A DNA stretch of 9,112 nt from CAZBDV01 sp964490765 (GTDB lineage: Bacteria; Cloacimonadota; Cloacimonadia; Cloacimonadales; JAJBBL01): contig CAZBDV010000052.1 in assembly GCA_964490765.1 (NCBI GenBank), positions 1 through 9,112 of the forward strand, written 5' to 3'. Below the pieces are notes generated by a model that saw nothing but the letters and a program-made list of their open reading frames with translations, ran no database searches and was not told the DNA's origin. Below are positions 1 through 5,164 of the stretch, piece by piece (the stretch's first letter is position 1; each line of letters begins with the position of its first letter). The position numbers and the translations under genes were made by a program.

Positions 1-73
1 CATGTAGCTCAGCCGGTAGAGCACCTCCTTGGTAAGGAGGAGGTCACCGGTTCAAGTCCGGTCATGAGCTCCA
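1..73 (+). tRNA. tRNA-Thr (anticodon GGT), 5' end cut off by the window edge
   Basis: The cloverleaf can be drawn by hand. The D stem is GCTC/GAGC (7-10 and 19-22). The anticodon stem is CCTCC/GGAGG (24-28 and 36-40) around loop TTGGTAA, giving anticodon GGT at 31-33, which reads ACC and ACT threonine codons. The T stem is ACCGG/CCGGT around TTCAAGT. The 3' acceptor strand CATGAGC (63-69) is followed by discriminator T and an encoded CCA (71-73). The matching 5' strand would be GCTCATG, of which only CATG lies in the window, so three bases are missing. It sits 57 bases before tuf, like thrT upstream of tufB in E. coli, so it is probably cut from a transcript shared with tuf. Confidence 0.97.
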
Positions 74-130
74 TAGTTAATAGCAAGAAAAATTGATGAG
101 AAAAGATGAGAAAAAAAGGCAGGAGGAGAA

Positions 131-1315
131 ATGGCAAAGGAGAAATTTGTTAGGACGAAGCCGCATTTAAATATCGGAACCATAGGTCACGTAGATCATG
201 GCAAGACGACATTGACGGCAGCAATAACATTATATTTAAGTAAATCAGGTGCAGCATCCTTTCGGACATTCGATAGTATAGATAATGCACCGGAAGAGAA
301 GGCCCGCGGGATAACGATAGCCACAGCACATGTGGAATACGAGACAGCTAATCGCCATTATGCTCACGTCGACTGTCCTGGTCACGCTGACTATGTAAAG
401 AACATGATCACCGGAGCAGCCCAGATGGACGGTGCAATACTTGTAGTAAGTGCCGCAGACGGTCCCATGCCCCAGACGCGAGAGCATATTCTTCTTGCAC
501 GTCAGGTAGGGGTACCGGCGATGGTAGTCTTTTTGAACAAATGTGATCTTGTAGATGACGAGGAGTTACTTGAGCTTGTTGAGCTTGAAGTCCGGGAGAT
601 GTTATCTAAGTATGAGTTTCCTGGAGACGATATACCTGTCATCAAAGGTTCAGCTTTGAAGGCACTCAATGGCGATCCTGAGGGCGAGCAGCAGGTCCAG
701 GAATTGATGGATGCAGTAGACAGCTATGTACCTCTTCCAGAGCGAGATAAAGACAAGCCTTTCTTGATGCCCATAGAAGACGTATTTTCCATTCCCGGCC
801 GTGGAACAGTAGTTACCGGCAGGATCGAACGCGGGCAGATCAAGATAGGAGAAAAGGTAGAGCGAGTAGGTATCAAGGAGACAGTCGAGACCACCTGTAC
901 AGGTGTTGAGATGTTCCGTAAGATACTCGATTATGGAGAAGCAGGGGACAATGTTGGTATCCTTTTACGCGGAATGGCCAAGAATGAGGTAGAGCGTGGA
1001 ATGGTACTTGCGAAGCCCAAGAGCGTAACCCCTCATACGAAGTTCCGTGGTAACACCTATATACTGACAGCGGAAGAGGGTGGACGTAAGAAGTCCTTCC
1101 ACAGTGGTTACCGTCCTCAGTTCTATTTCCGTACAACCGACGTGACCGGAACGTTGAGCCTTCCAGAAGGTATAGAGATGGTTATGCCTGGTGACAGCCT
1201 TGTAATTGAGGCAGAACTTATAACTCCGATAGCTATGGAGCAGGGATTACGTTTTGCTATCCGGGAAGGTGGCAGAACAATCGGCGCCGGTGTTGTCGGT
1301 GAGATATTAGAGTAA
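131..1315 (+). CDS. tuf: Translation elongation factor Tu (EF-Tu)
   Basis: EF-Tu is the cytoplasmic GTPase that brings aminoacyl-tRNA to the ribosomal A site. All GTPase motifs are intact: P-loop GHVDHGKT at residues 19-26, switch I RGIT at 59-62, DCPGH at 81-85 with the catalytic His85, and NKCD at 136-139, followed by the SAL motif near 173-175. Domain II (about 210-300) and domain III (about 305-394, with GYRPQFYFRTTDVTG) are complete, and 394 residues is the normal family length. The start is well supported by AGGAGGAG at 121-128. The gene follows tRNA-Thr and is followed 12 bases later by rpmG, so all are probably cotranscribed. Arginine is encoded almost only by CGN codons (19 of 22 by hand count), unlike the AGA-rich genes downstream. 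Many bacteria carry a second tuf elsewhere; this window cannot show that. Confidence 0.99.
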   Translation: MAKEKFVRTKPHLNIGTIGHVDHGKTTLTAAITLYLSKSGAASFRTFDSIDNAPEEKARGITIATAHVEYETANRHYAHVDCPGHADYVKNMITGAAQMDGAILVVSAADGPMPQTREHILLARQVGVPAMVVFLNKCDLVDDEELLELVELEVREMLSKYEFPGDDIPVIKGSALKALNGDPEGEQQVQELMDAVDSYVPLPERDKDKPFLMPIEDVFSIPGRGTVVTGRIERGQIKIGEKVERVGIKETVETTCTGVEMFRKILDYGEAGDNVGILLRGMAKNEVERGMVLAKPKSVTPHTKFRGNTYILTAEEGGRKKSFHSGYRPQFYFRTTDVTGTLSLPEGIEMVMPGDSLVIEAELITPIAMEQGLRFAIREGGRTIGAGVVGEILE

Positions 1316-1327
1316 AAGGATCAACTT

Positions 1328-1477
1328 ATGAGAGAGACAGTGATCTTAGCCTGTCAGGAATGCGGACGCAGGAATTATACCACAACCAAGAATAGAAGGT
1401 TGCATCCTGAACGGGTAGAATACAAAAAATACTGCCCTTACGATAAGAAGCATACGATTCATAAACAGACGAGATAG
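1328..1477 (+). CDS. rpmG: 50S ribosomal protein L33, with three Cys and one Asp at the zinc-ligand positions
   Basis: This 49-residue protein is absent from longer-ORF listings but is clearly L33, a small protein of the large subunit near the tRNA exit site. It reads MRETVILACQECGRRNYTTT at the N-terminus, then KNRR, then KKYCPYDKKHTIHKQTR at the end. These match the family pattern CxxC-x3-NYxTxKN...KYCPxxxKHTxH. The first knuckle C9/C12 is present. The second is C36-P-Y-D39, so the fourth usual Cys of the zinc-binding (C+) form is Asp. Asp might still act as a ligand, or zinc binding may be weakened. The start ATG is preceded by AAAGGA at 1315-1320, right at the tuf stop, with a 7-base gap. 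The location between tuf and tRNA-Trp/secE is the common bacterial arrangement. Confidence 0.95.
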   Translation: MRETVILACQECGRRNYTTTKNRRLHPERVEYKKYCPYDKKHTIHKQTR

Positions 1478-1483
1478 TCCTGT

Positions 1484-1656
1484 TTAAACCAGAATCTCGC
1501 ATTGAGAATTGGGTGCCGATATTGAGGACAAAAGACACAAAATCAGCTTTGACATTGTGCAGGACAGTAGTTCAATTGGTAGAGCACCGGTCTCCAAAAC
1601 CGGGGGTTGCGGGTTCGATTCCTGCCTGTCCTGCCAGATTTGATTGCCTGGTTTAA
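1484..1656 (+). other. Complementary flanks that could form a stem bracketing tRNA-Trp
   Basis: TTAAACCAG at 1484-1492 is perfectly complementary to CTGGTTTAA at 1648-1656. The pairing continues inward with AATC (1493-1496) to GATT (1642-1645), leaving a two-base GC bulge at 1646-1647. The result is 13 base pairs that enclose the whole tRNA-Trp. This resembles the long stems that flank rRNA and some tRNA units and serve as RNase III substrates, so a role in excising the tRNA from the tuf-rpmG-secE transcript is possible. The pairing is seen in the sequence; the function is inference. Confidence 0.4.
1561..1636 (+). tRNA. tRNA-Trp (anticodon CCA)
   Basis: A full cloverleaf is visible. The acceptor stem AGGACAG (1561-1567) pairs with CTGTCCT (1626-1632), followed by discriminator G and an encoded CCA (1634-1636). 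The anticodon stem CCGGT/ACCGG (1587-1591 and 1599-1603) holds loop CTCCAAA, so the anticodon is CCA at 1594-1596, reading the tryptophan codon TGG. The T arm is GCGGG/CCTGC around TTCGATT. Its position between rpmG and secE is conserved in many bacterial phyla, and no separate promoter is evident, so it is probably processed from the operon transcript. Confidence 0.98.
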
Positions 1657-1687
1657 TGTCTGGATAAAGTAAAGGGGATACTGGATA

Positions 1688-1879
1688 ATGATAAAAGCAA
1701 TTACTAAGTTTTTCAAAGATGTTCGGCAGGAGATGAGATATGTTTCCTGGCCAACAAAAGCCGATATTAAAGAAGGCACGGTTGTTGTTATCACTATGTC
1801 TGCCATCGTGGCAATCTTTTTGTCTGGCGTAGATGCCATTTTCTCTATGGTTATTCAATTTATACTATTTAGAGGCTAA
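1688..1879 (+). CDS. secE: Preprotein translocase subunit SecE
   Basis: SecE is the small essential clamp of the SecYEG channel in the inner membrane, which exports and inserts proteins. The 63-residue product is the short, single-span form found in most bacteria (E. coli has three spans). An amphipathic N-terminal helix (about 1-20) carries the family signature EMRYVSWPTKAD around residues 15-26. One hydrophobic transmembrane segment follows at about 31-60 (VVVITMSAIVAIFL onward). AAGGGG at 1672-1677 serves as ribosome binding site about ten bases before the ATG. It lies after tRNA-Trp and 27 bases before nusG, the near-universal secE-nusG pairing. Confidence 0.97.
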   Translation: MIKAITKFFKDVRQEMRYVSWPTKADIKEGTVVVITMSAIVAIFLSGVDAIFSMVIQFILFRG

Positions 1880-1906
1880 GTGGCAGAGTAAAGGAAATAT
1901 AAAACG

Positions 1907-2437
1907 ATGAAGTGGTATGTATTACACGTGTATTCGGCAAGAGAGCAACGGATCAAAGAAGCGATAGAGAAAGGAGTTGCCGGCACAGAACTGGAAAAGG
2001 ATCTGGGTGAGATCCTCATCCCGACCCAGAAGACATTTCACATTCGGGACGGGAAAAAGGTTCAGCGCGAGAAGAAGATTTTCAATAGCTATATAATTAT
2101 CCAGGCTAATCTTACTCCCGAATTAATGAGTTTTATTACGGACATACCAGGCGTAACCCATTTCCTGGGGTCGGTTAAAAAGCCACAACCACTGAGTGAA
2201 GTAGAGGCTAAAAGGCTCCTCGGAATTTCTGACCGAGAAGATGATACGGGTAAAGACTATCAATTTATTCCGGGTGATATGGTAAAGATAACCTCAGGAC
2301 CCTTTAGTGATTTCGATGGGGTGATAGATAAAGTAAATCTTGATAGCCATAAACTGACCGTTAATGTTGCGGTATTCGGAAGAGTAACACCGGTTGAATT
2401 GAATATTGATCAGGTGGAGAGAATCAAAAGTGGCTGA
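1907..2437 (+). CDS. nusG: Transcription termination/antitermination factor NusG
   Basis: NusG binds the clamp of RNA polymerase, reduces pausing, and links it to Rho or to ribosomal protein S10. The 176 residues are close to the usual bacterial length. The N-terminal NGN domain (about 1-107) opens with KWYVLHVYSAREQRIKEAI, the typical W-Y-V-x-Y-S-x-x-E pattern. The linker covers about 107-117, and the C-terminal KOW domain (about 118-174) shows FIPGDMVKITSGPFSDFDGVI and an FGRVTPVEL motif. The NGN hallmark near residue 59, usually Phe-Pro-Gly-Tyr, is here F59-N60-S61-Y62, so the Pro-Gly turn is replaced. The reading frame is otherwise intact. AAGGAAA at 1891-1897 precedes the ATG. A 95-base gap with no strong hairpin separates it from rplK. 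Confidence 0.98.
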   Translation: MKWYVLHVYSAREQRIKEAIEKGVAGTELEKDLGEILIPTQKTFHIRDGKKVQREKKIFNSYIIIQANLTPELMSFITDIPGVTHFLGSVKKPQPLSEVEAKRLLGISDREDDTGKDYQFIPGDMVKITSGPFSDFDGVIDKVNLDSHKLTVNVAVFGRVTPVELNIDQVERIKSG

Positions 2438-2532
2438 ACCGTTAGCAACTGATCAGCAATAACTTTTACGGGTAGAAGGAATAGAAACGAATTCATTATG
2501 AGATTAAGTCTTAAGAGAAGAGAGGAATAAAG

Positions 2533-2964
2533 ATGGCATTACCGAAAAATGTAGTAAGCATGATTAAACTGCAACTCCCGGCTGGGCAGGCAACTCCTGC
2601 TCCTCCTGTTGGTCCGGCTCTCGGTCAGGCAGGTATTAATATTGGAGATTTCTGCAGGCAATTTAACGATAAAACAAAAGATAATCCCGGGATGATCTAT
2701 CCGGTAGTTATCTACGTATATAAGAATAAGTCATTTAAATTTGATATAAAAACCCCGCCGGCATCAGTGTTAATCAGAAAAGAGGCCGGCCTGGCCAAGG
2801 GCTCGGCAGAACCCAATGTAACAAAAGTCGGCTCGATTAAAAAAGATCAGGTTAAGAAAATAGCCGACATCAAAATGAAAGACTTAAACGCATTTACGAT
2901 CGATTCTGCGATGAGTATGATCGAAGGTACTGCCAGAAGTATGGGGGTAAAGATAGAAGACTAA
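2533..2964 (+). CDS. rplK: 50S ribosomal protein L11
   Basis: L11 binds the GTPase-associated region of 23S rRNA at the base of the L12 stalk and helps EF-Tu, EF-G and release factors act. The 143 residues match the family. The N-terminal domain holds the proline-rich signature APPVGPALGQAGINI (residues 23-37), which forms the thiostrepton and factor-facing surface. The C-terminal RNA-binding domain (about 73-143) ends with IEGTARSMGVKI. The start follows AGAGGA at 2521-2526. In many bacteria L1 represses an rplK-rplA message through a site in the leader. The 95-base spacer upstream shows only weak inverted repeats, whereas the spacer after rplK is strongly folded. Confidence 0.98.
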   Translation: MALPKNVVSMIKLQLPAGQATPAPPVGPALGQAGINIGDFCRQFNDKTKDNPGMIYPVVIYVYKNKSFKFDIKTPPASVLIRKEAGLAKGSAEPNVTKVGSIKKDQVKKIADIKMKDLNAFTIDSAMSMIEGTARSMGVKIED

Positions 2965-2990
2965 TTGTCTTTCATACTTTGCCATAAACA

Positions 2991-3072
2991 TACTTCTGTT
3001 TTTCAGAGGTAGACTTCGACCCTGTACCTGCTTTCGTTGCCTCCACGAGGGGTTGGGAAAGCAGGTGCAGGG
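2991..3072 (+). promoter_or_regulatory. Two-hairpin structured spacer between rplK and rplA; candidate r-protein leader or processing site
   Basis: The 144-base gap between rplK and rplA contains two adjacent hairpins. The first pairs 2991-2998 with 3004-3011, giving 8 bp with one G-U and a loop of five T. The second pairs 3020-3035 (CCCTGTACCTGCTTTC) with 3057-3072 (GAAAGCAGGTGCAGGG), giving 16 bp with one G-U wobble. It is capped by an asymmetric internal loop (GTTG opposite GGTTGG) and a 4-bp CCTC/GAGG stem at 3040-3050. No U-run follows, so it is not a simple terminator. It ends about 25 bases before the rplA ribosome binding site AAGGAG (3098-3103). A stem-internal loop-stem near the L1 gene suggests an L1 autoregulatory target or an RNase III site. 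I could not match it to a known L1-site consensus. Confidence 0.55.
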
Positions 3073-3108
3073 CAAACCGCAGGAGATTATACGATACAAG
3101 GAGAAGAG

Positions 3109-3813
3109 ATGAAAAGGAGCAAGCGTTATAAGGAAGCCCTTTCGAAGATCGATCGACAACGTCAGTACGAACTGAATGAAGCAATAGGGATATTGAAGGA
3201 TTTGCCAAAAGTAAAATTCGACGAGACCCTGGAGCTGCATATGAACCTCGGCGTTGATCCAAGAAAAGCCGATCAGCAAATCAGGAACTCGATTGTTCTC
3301 CCCCATGGAACGGGAAAAGATGTCAGAGTACTTGTCTTTGCTGAGGGTGAAAAAGCAGAAGAAGCTTCCGAAGCAGGAGCAGATTATGTGGGAGTGGACG
3401 ACTTGATGGAGAAGATCAGCGGTGGCTGGTTTGATTTCGATATCGTCATTGCTACACCTAATCTGATGGGAAAGATTGGAAAGTTAGGGAAGATATTAGG
3501 TCCTCGTGGCCTGATGCCGAACCCGAAAGTAGGAACAGTTACCATGGATGTCGGTAAGGCTGTTCAGGAATCGAAGGCGGGCAAAATTGCCTATAGAGTA
3601 GATAAGTTCTCTAATATTCACGTCCCGGTTGGCAAGATGAGCTTTGACCAGGATAAGCTGAAAGAGAATATCCTGACTATGGTTAGCTCAATTCTTAAAG
3701 ACAGGCCTGCTACTGTTAAAGGCCAGTTTATTAAGAGTATGGCATTAACATCAACAATGGGCCCCGGTATGAGGTTGAATATACCCGATACAACTGCTGC
3801 AGCGAAGAAATAG
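3109..3813 (+). CDS. rplA: 50S ribosomal protein L1
   Basis: L1 forms the mobile L1 stalk that moves deacylated tRNA out of the E site; in several bacteria it also represses its own message. From the ATG at 3109 it is 234 residues, the normal length, starting MKRSKRYKEAL. Domain I is made of both termini (about 1-68 and 160-234), and domain II is inserted between them. The family signature GKILGPRGLMPNPKVGTVT lies around residues 126-144, and the C-terminus keeps STMGPGMRLN. An open frame extends upstream to an ATG at 3037, but that would put a hairpin inside the gene and add residues foreign to L1. AAGGAG at 3098-3103 selects the ATG at 3109. Only ten bases separate it from rplJ. Confidence 0.98.
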   Translation: MKRSKRYKEALSKIDRQRQYELNEAIGILKDLPKVKFDETLELHMNLGVDPRKADQQIRNSIVLPHGTGKDVRVLVFAEGEKAEEASEAGADYVGVDDLMEKISGGWFDFDIVIATPNLMGKIGKLGKILGPRGLMPNPKVGTVTMDVGKAVQESKAGKIAYRVDKFSNIHVPVGKMSFDQDKLKENILTMVSSILKDRPATVKGQFIKSMALTSTMGPGMRLNIPDTTAAAKK

Positions 3814-3823
3814 GAGGGATGCT

Positions 3824-4384
3824 ATGGTTAAGGAACAAGAACAGACATACGAAGCAGTATATAATGAGCTGAAAGTAAGTAGAGTCCAGGAATTGACTGA
3901 AAGAATGAAAGATGCCAGAGCTATAGTGCTCGTTGATTATAAGGGTATTAATATAGAAGAAGTCGATAACCTGAGAGGTAGAATGCGTGACTCTCAAGTC
4001 GATTACTTCGTCTCCAAGAATACCTTTATCAAGAAAGCACTGAACACACTCGGGATTACATCACTGGACGAATCTCTTGTCGGGCCTACAGCTGTAGCTA
4101 TCTCCAAAGAGGATGAGATTGCTCCGGCCAGAGAACTTGCCCTCTTTATCAAAGAGATGATGGGGGATAAAGACTTCCCGACTTTCAAGAAGGGTTACGT
4201 TGATGGAAGACTGTTCGATAAGAAAGAGCTGGAAGAACTAGCCAAGTTGCCACCGAAAGAGCAGTTGTTAAGTATGATGTTAAGTGGCTTTAATGGACCG
4301 ATAACAGGCTTTGTCTATGCCCTTAACGGGATAATCAATAAGTTTGTATATGCTGTTGACGCAATAGCAAAGAAAGAGAATTAA
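3824..4384 (+). CDS. rplJ: 50S ribosomal protein L10 (stalk base, P0-like)
   Basis: L10 anchors the L7/L12 dimers to 23S rRNA next to L11. The 186-residue product has the N-terminal rRNA-binding domain (about 18-150), with ARAIVLVDYKGINIEEVDNLR and SKNTFIKKAL as the recognisable family stretches. It ends in a C-terminal helix (about 155-186, LSGFNGPITGFVYALNGIINKF) that carries L12 dimers. The N-terminus is about ten residues longer than many homologues, but AGGAGGG at 3812-3818, overlapping the rplA stop, fits the chosen ATG. In E. coli and Bacillus, L10 bound to L12 represses through a long leader upstream of rplJ. Here the gap from rplA is ten bases, so no such leader can be present. Confidence 0.98.
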   Translation: MVKEQEQTYEAVYNELKVSRVQELTERMKDARAIVLVDYKGINIEEVDNLRGRMRDSQVDYFVSKNTFIKKALNTLGITSLDESLVGPTAVAISKEDEIAPARELALFIKEMMGDKDFPTFKKGYVDGRLFDKKELEELAKLPPKEQLLSMMLSGFNGPITGFVYALNGIINKFVYAVDAIAKKEN

Positions 4385-4430
4385 GCAACAAAGAGAAATA
4401 AATTAGAAAGAATAGACATTTGGAGGAAAG

Positions 4431-4805
4431 ATGAGTGATAAAAAACAACAGGTAATTGATATTATCAAAGAAATGACCGTCATGGAACTGTCAGAATTGG
4501 TAAAAGAATTAGAAGAGCTGTTTGGTGTTTCTGCAGCCGCTCCAGTAGCAGCAGCTGCCGCTGCTCCTGCTTCAGCCGAAGCAGCAGAAGAAAAGAGTGA
4601 ATTCACTGTTATGCTTACAGCAGCAGGAGATAAGAAAATTCAGACGATTAAAGTTATCAGAGAGATAACTCAGCTTGGTCTGAAAGAGGCAAAAGACCTT
4701 GTCGATAACTGTCCGAAAGTAGTTGTTGAGAATGTTGCTAAAGAGGAAGCCGAAGCTGTACTGAAGAAGTTAGAAGAAGCTGGCGCTACTGCCGAGATTA
4801 AGTAA
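4431..4805 (+). CDS. rplL: 50S ribosomal protein L7/L12
   Basis: L7/L12 forms the flexible stalk that recruits EF-Tu, EF-G, IF2 and release factors and stimulates their GTPase activity. It is present in several copies per ribosome. The 124 residues comprise an N-terminal dimerisation and L10-binding domain (1-33), an alanine-rich hinge (about 35-55, SAAAPVAAAAAAPASAEAAE) and the factor-binding C-terminal domain (about 56-124). The C-terminal domain carries KVIREITQLGLKEAKDLVDNCP, the family signature with Gln where many have Gly (TGLGLKEAK). A strong GGAGG at 4422-4426 precedes the ATG, consistent with the extra copies needed. A 46-base A-rich gap separates it from rplJ. A long non-coding spacer follows. 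Confidence 0.98.
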   Translation: MSDKKQQVIDIIKEMTVMELSELVKELEELFGVSAAAPVAAAAAAPASAEAAEEKSEFTVMLTAAGDKKIQTIKVIREITQLGLKEAKDLVDNCPKVVVENVAKEEAEAVLKKLEEAGATAEIK

Positions 4806-4860
4806 TATTACTCTAATACTATTTTTCGAATGCGTAAGCGTAGAAAAAACTATAACCATC

Positions 4861-4885
4861 CTGTCGCCGGGCAGTTTTCTGTTTT
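4861..4885 (+). terminator. Weak attenuator-like terminator before rpoB
   Basis: CTGTC (4861-4865) pairs with GGCAG (4870-4874), giving five pairs including one G-U with loop GCCG. It is followed directly by TTTTCTGTTTT. The stem is short, so strong termination is unlikely. Partial termination would lower rpoBC relative to the more abundant ribosomal proteins, as the rplL-rpoB attenuator does in E. coli. Confidence 0.3.
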
Positions 4886-4939
4886 GTCAGATATGACCAG
4901 TAAACTCTCGAGCGGAGTTTAGGTACGGGATTGTAGTAA

Positions 4940-4995
4940 CTGACCACTTCTTTATAAGGATATATTGTTCGCAATATCCATAAAGGGGTGGTCAG
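4940..4995 (+). promoter_or_regulatory. Long imperfect hairpin in the rplL-rpoB spacer; candidate RNase III processing site
   Basis: CTGACCAC (4940-4947) pairs with GTGGTCAG (4988-4995), then TT with GG as two wobbles, CTTTAT (4950-4955) with ATAAAG (4980-4985), GGAT (4958-4961) with ATCC (4976-4979), and ATTG (4964-4967) with CAAT (4972-4975). A TTCG tetraloop caps it. Two dinucleotide bulges (AA and AT) lie on the 5' side. The 24 pairs make it one of the two strongest inverted repeats in the window. No T-run follows, so it is not a Rho-independent terminator. A double-stranded stem of about two helical turns in this gap suggests mRNA cleavage separating ribosomal-protein and polymerase messages. 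Confidence 0.55.
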
Positions 4996-5150
4996 GGTAT
5001 ATCATAGTGCATGTAGATTACTTGTTTTCACCCATTATCCGACCGCTACTCTGGATGCCTTGAAATGAAAGCCTTAAGGTTCGAACTGACCTTCTCGCCA
5101 ACACGCTTTCTTTTATCTGTATCCACGGTAACAGTCGGAGGATAAACCAT

Positions 5151-5156
5151 AAGGAG
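5151..5156 (+). promoter_or_regulatory. rpoB ribosome binding site that favours a TTG start
   Basis: AAGGAG at 5151-5156 is the only good Shine-Dalgarno sequence before rpoB. It is two bases from the ATG at 5159, too close to use, but eight bases from the in-frame TTG at 5165. The more distant GGAGG at 5137-5141 is 17 bases from the ATG, too far. The TTG is therefore the more likely start codon. Confidence 0.65.
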
Positions 5157-5164
5157 ATATGCTT

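Larger units (their letters stand above)
4806..5158 (+). other. 353-base non-coding spacer between rplL and rpoB
   Basis: No credible gene or tRNA lies here. It contains, in order: a T5C/GA5 inverted repeat (4822-4827 with 4843-4848); an attenuator-like hairpin with a T-rich tail (4861-4885); a 7-bp TAAACTC/GAGTTTA hairpin (4901-4921); a long 24-bp imperfect hairpin (4940-4995); and a weak 5-bp AAGGT/ACCTT stem (5076-5093). In E. coli the same gap of about 320 bases holds a partial terminator that lowers rpoBC expression and an RNase III cleavage site. The size and content here are strikingly parallel, though sequence homology is not implied. Confidence 0.7.

Noticed and set aside
106..153. 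Short frame overlapping the tuf start
   Set aside because: Its codons are the A/G-rich leader and Shine-Dalgarno sequence read in another frame; no ribosome binding site of its own.
1490..1506. TCTC/GAGA inverted repeat after rpmG as a terminator
   Set aside because: The stem is four pairs with mismatched extension and no T-run; one arm is better used in the tRNA-flanking pairing.
1549..1577. TTGACA before tRNA-Trp as a -35 box
   Set aside because: At 17-base spacing the -10 position falls inside the tRNA and reads TCAATT, which is not promoter-like.
2498..2530. Ten-codon minigene (MRLSLKRREE) ending two bases before the rplK start
   Set aside because: It has no well-placed ribosome binding site, its sequence is mostly the purine-rich rplK binding-site region, and such short frames arise easily by chance.
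2438..2532. Possible L1 or L11 leader in the nusG-rplK spacer
   Set aside because: Only the short palindromes CTGATCAG and TTAAGTCTTAA are present; no stem-internal loop-stem of useful length could be drawn.
3037..3108. Upstream extension of rplA to an ATG at 3037
   Set aside because: The added residues do not resemble L1, the segment contains half of a strong hairpin, and a good ribosome binding site precedes the ATG at 3109.
4801..4812. 12-base perfect palindrome AGTAATATTACT across the rplL stop
   Set aside because: It is AT-rich with no loop space for an RNA hairpin and no known site; likely chance.
4931..4958. Promoter-like pair TTGTAG and TATAAG, 16 bases apart, before rpoB
   Set aside because: The -35 matches only three of six bases, and the -10 lies inside the long hairpin stem, which explains its sequence. 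Not enough to call a promoter.
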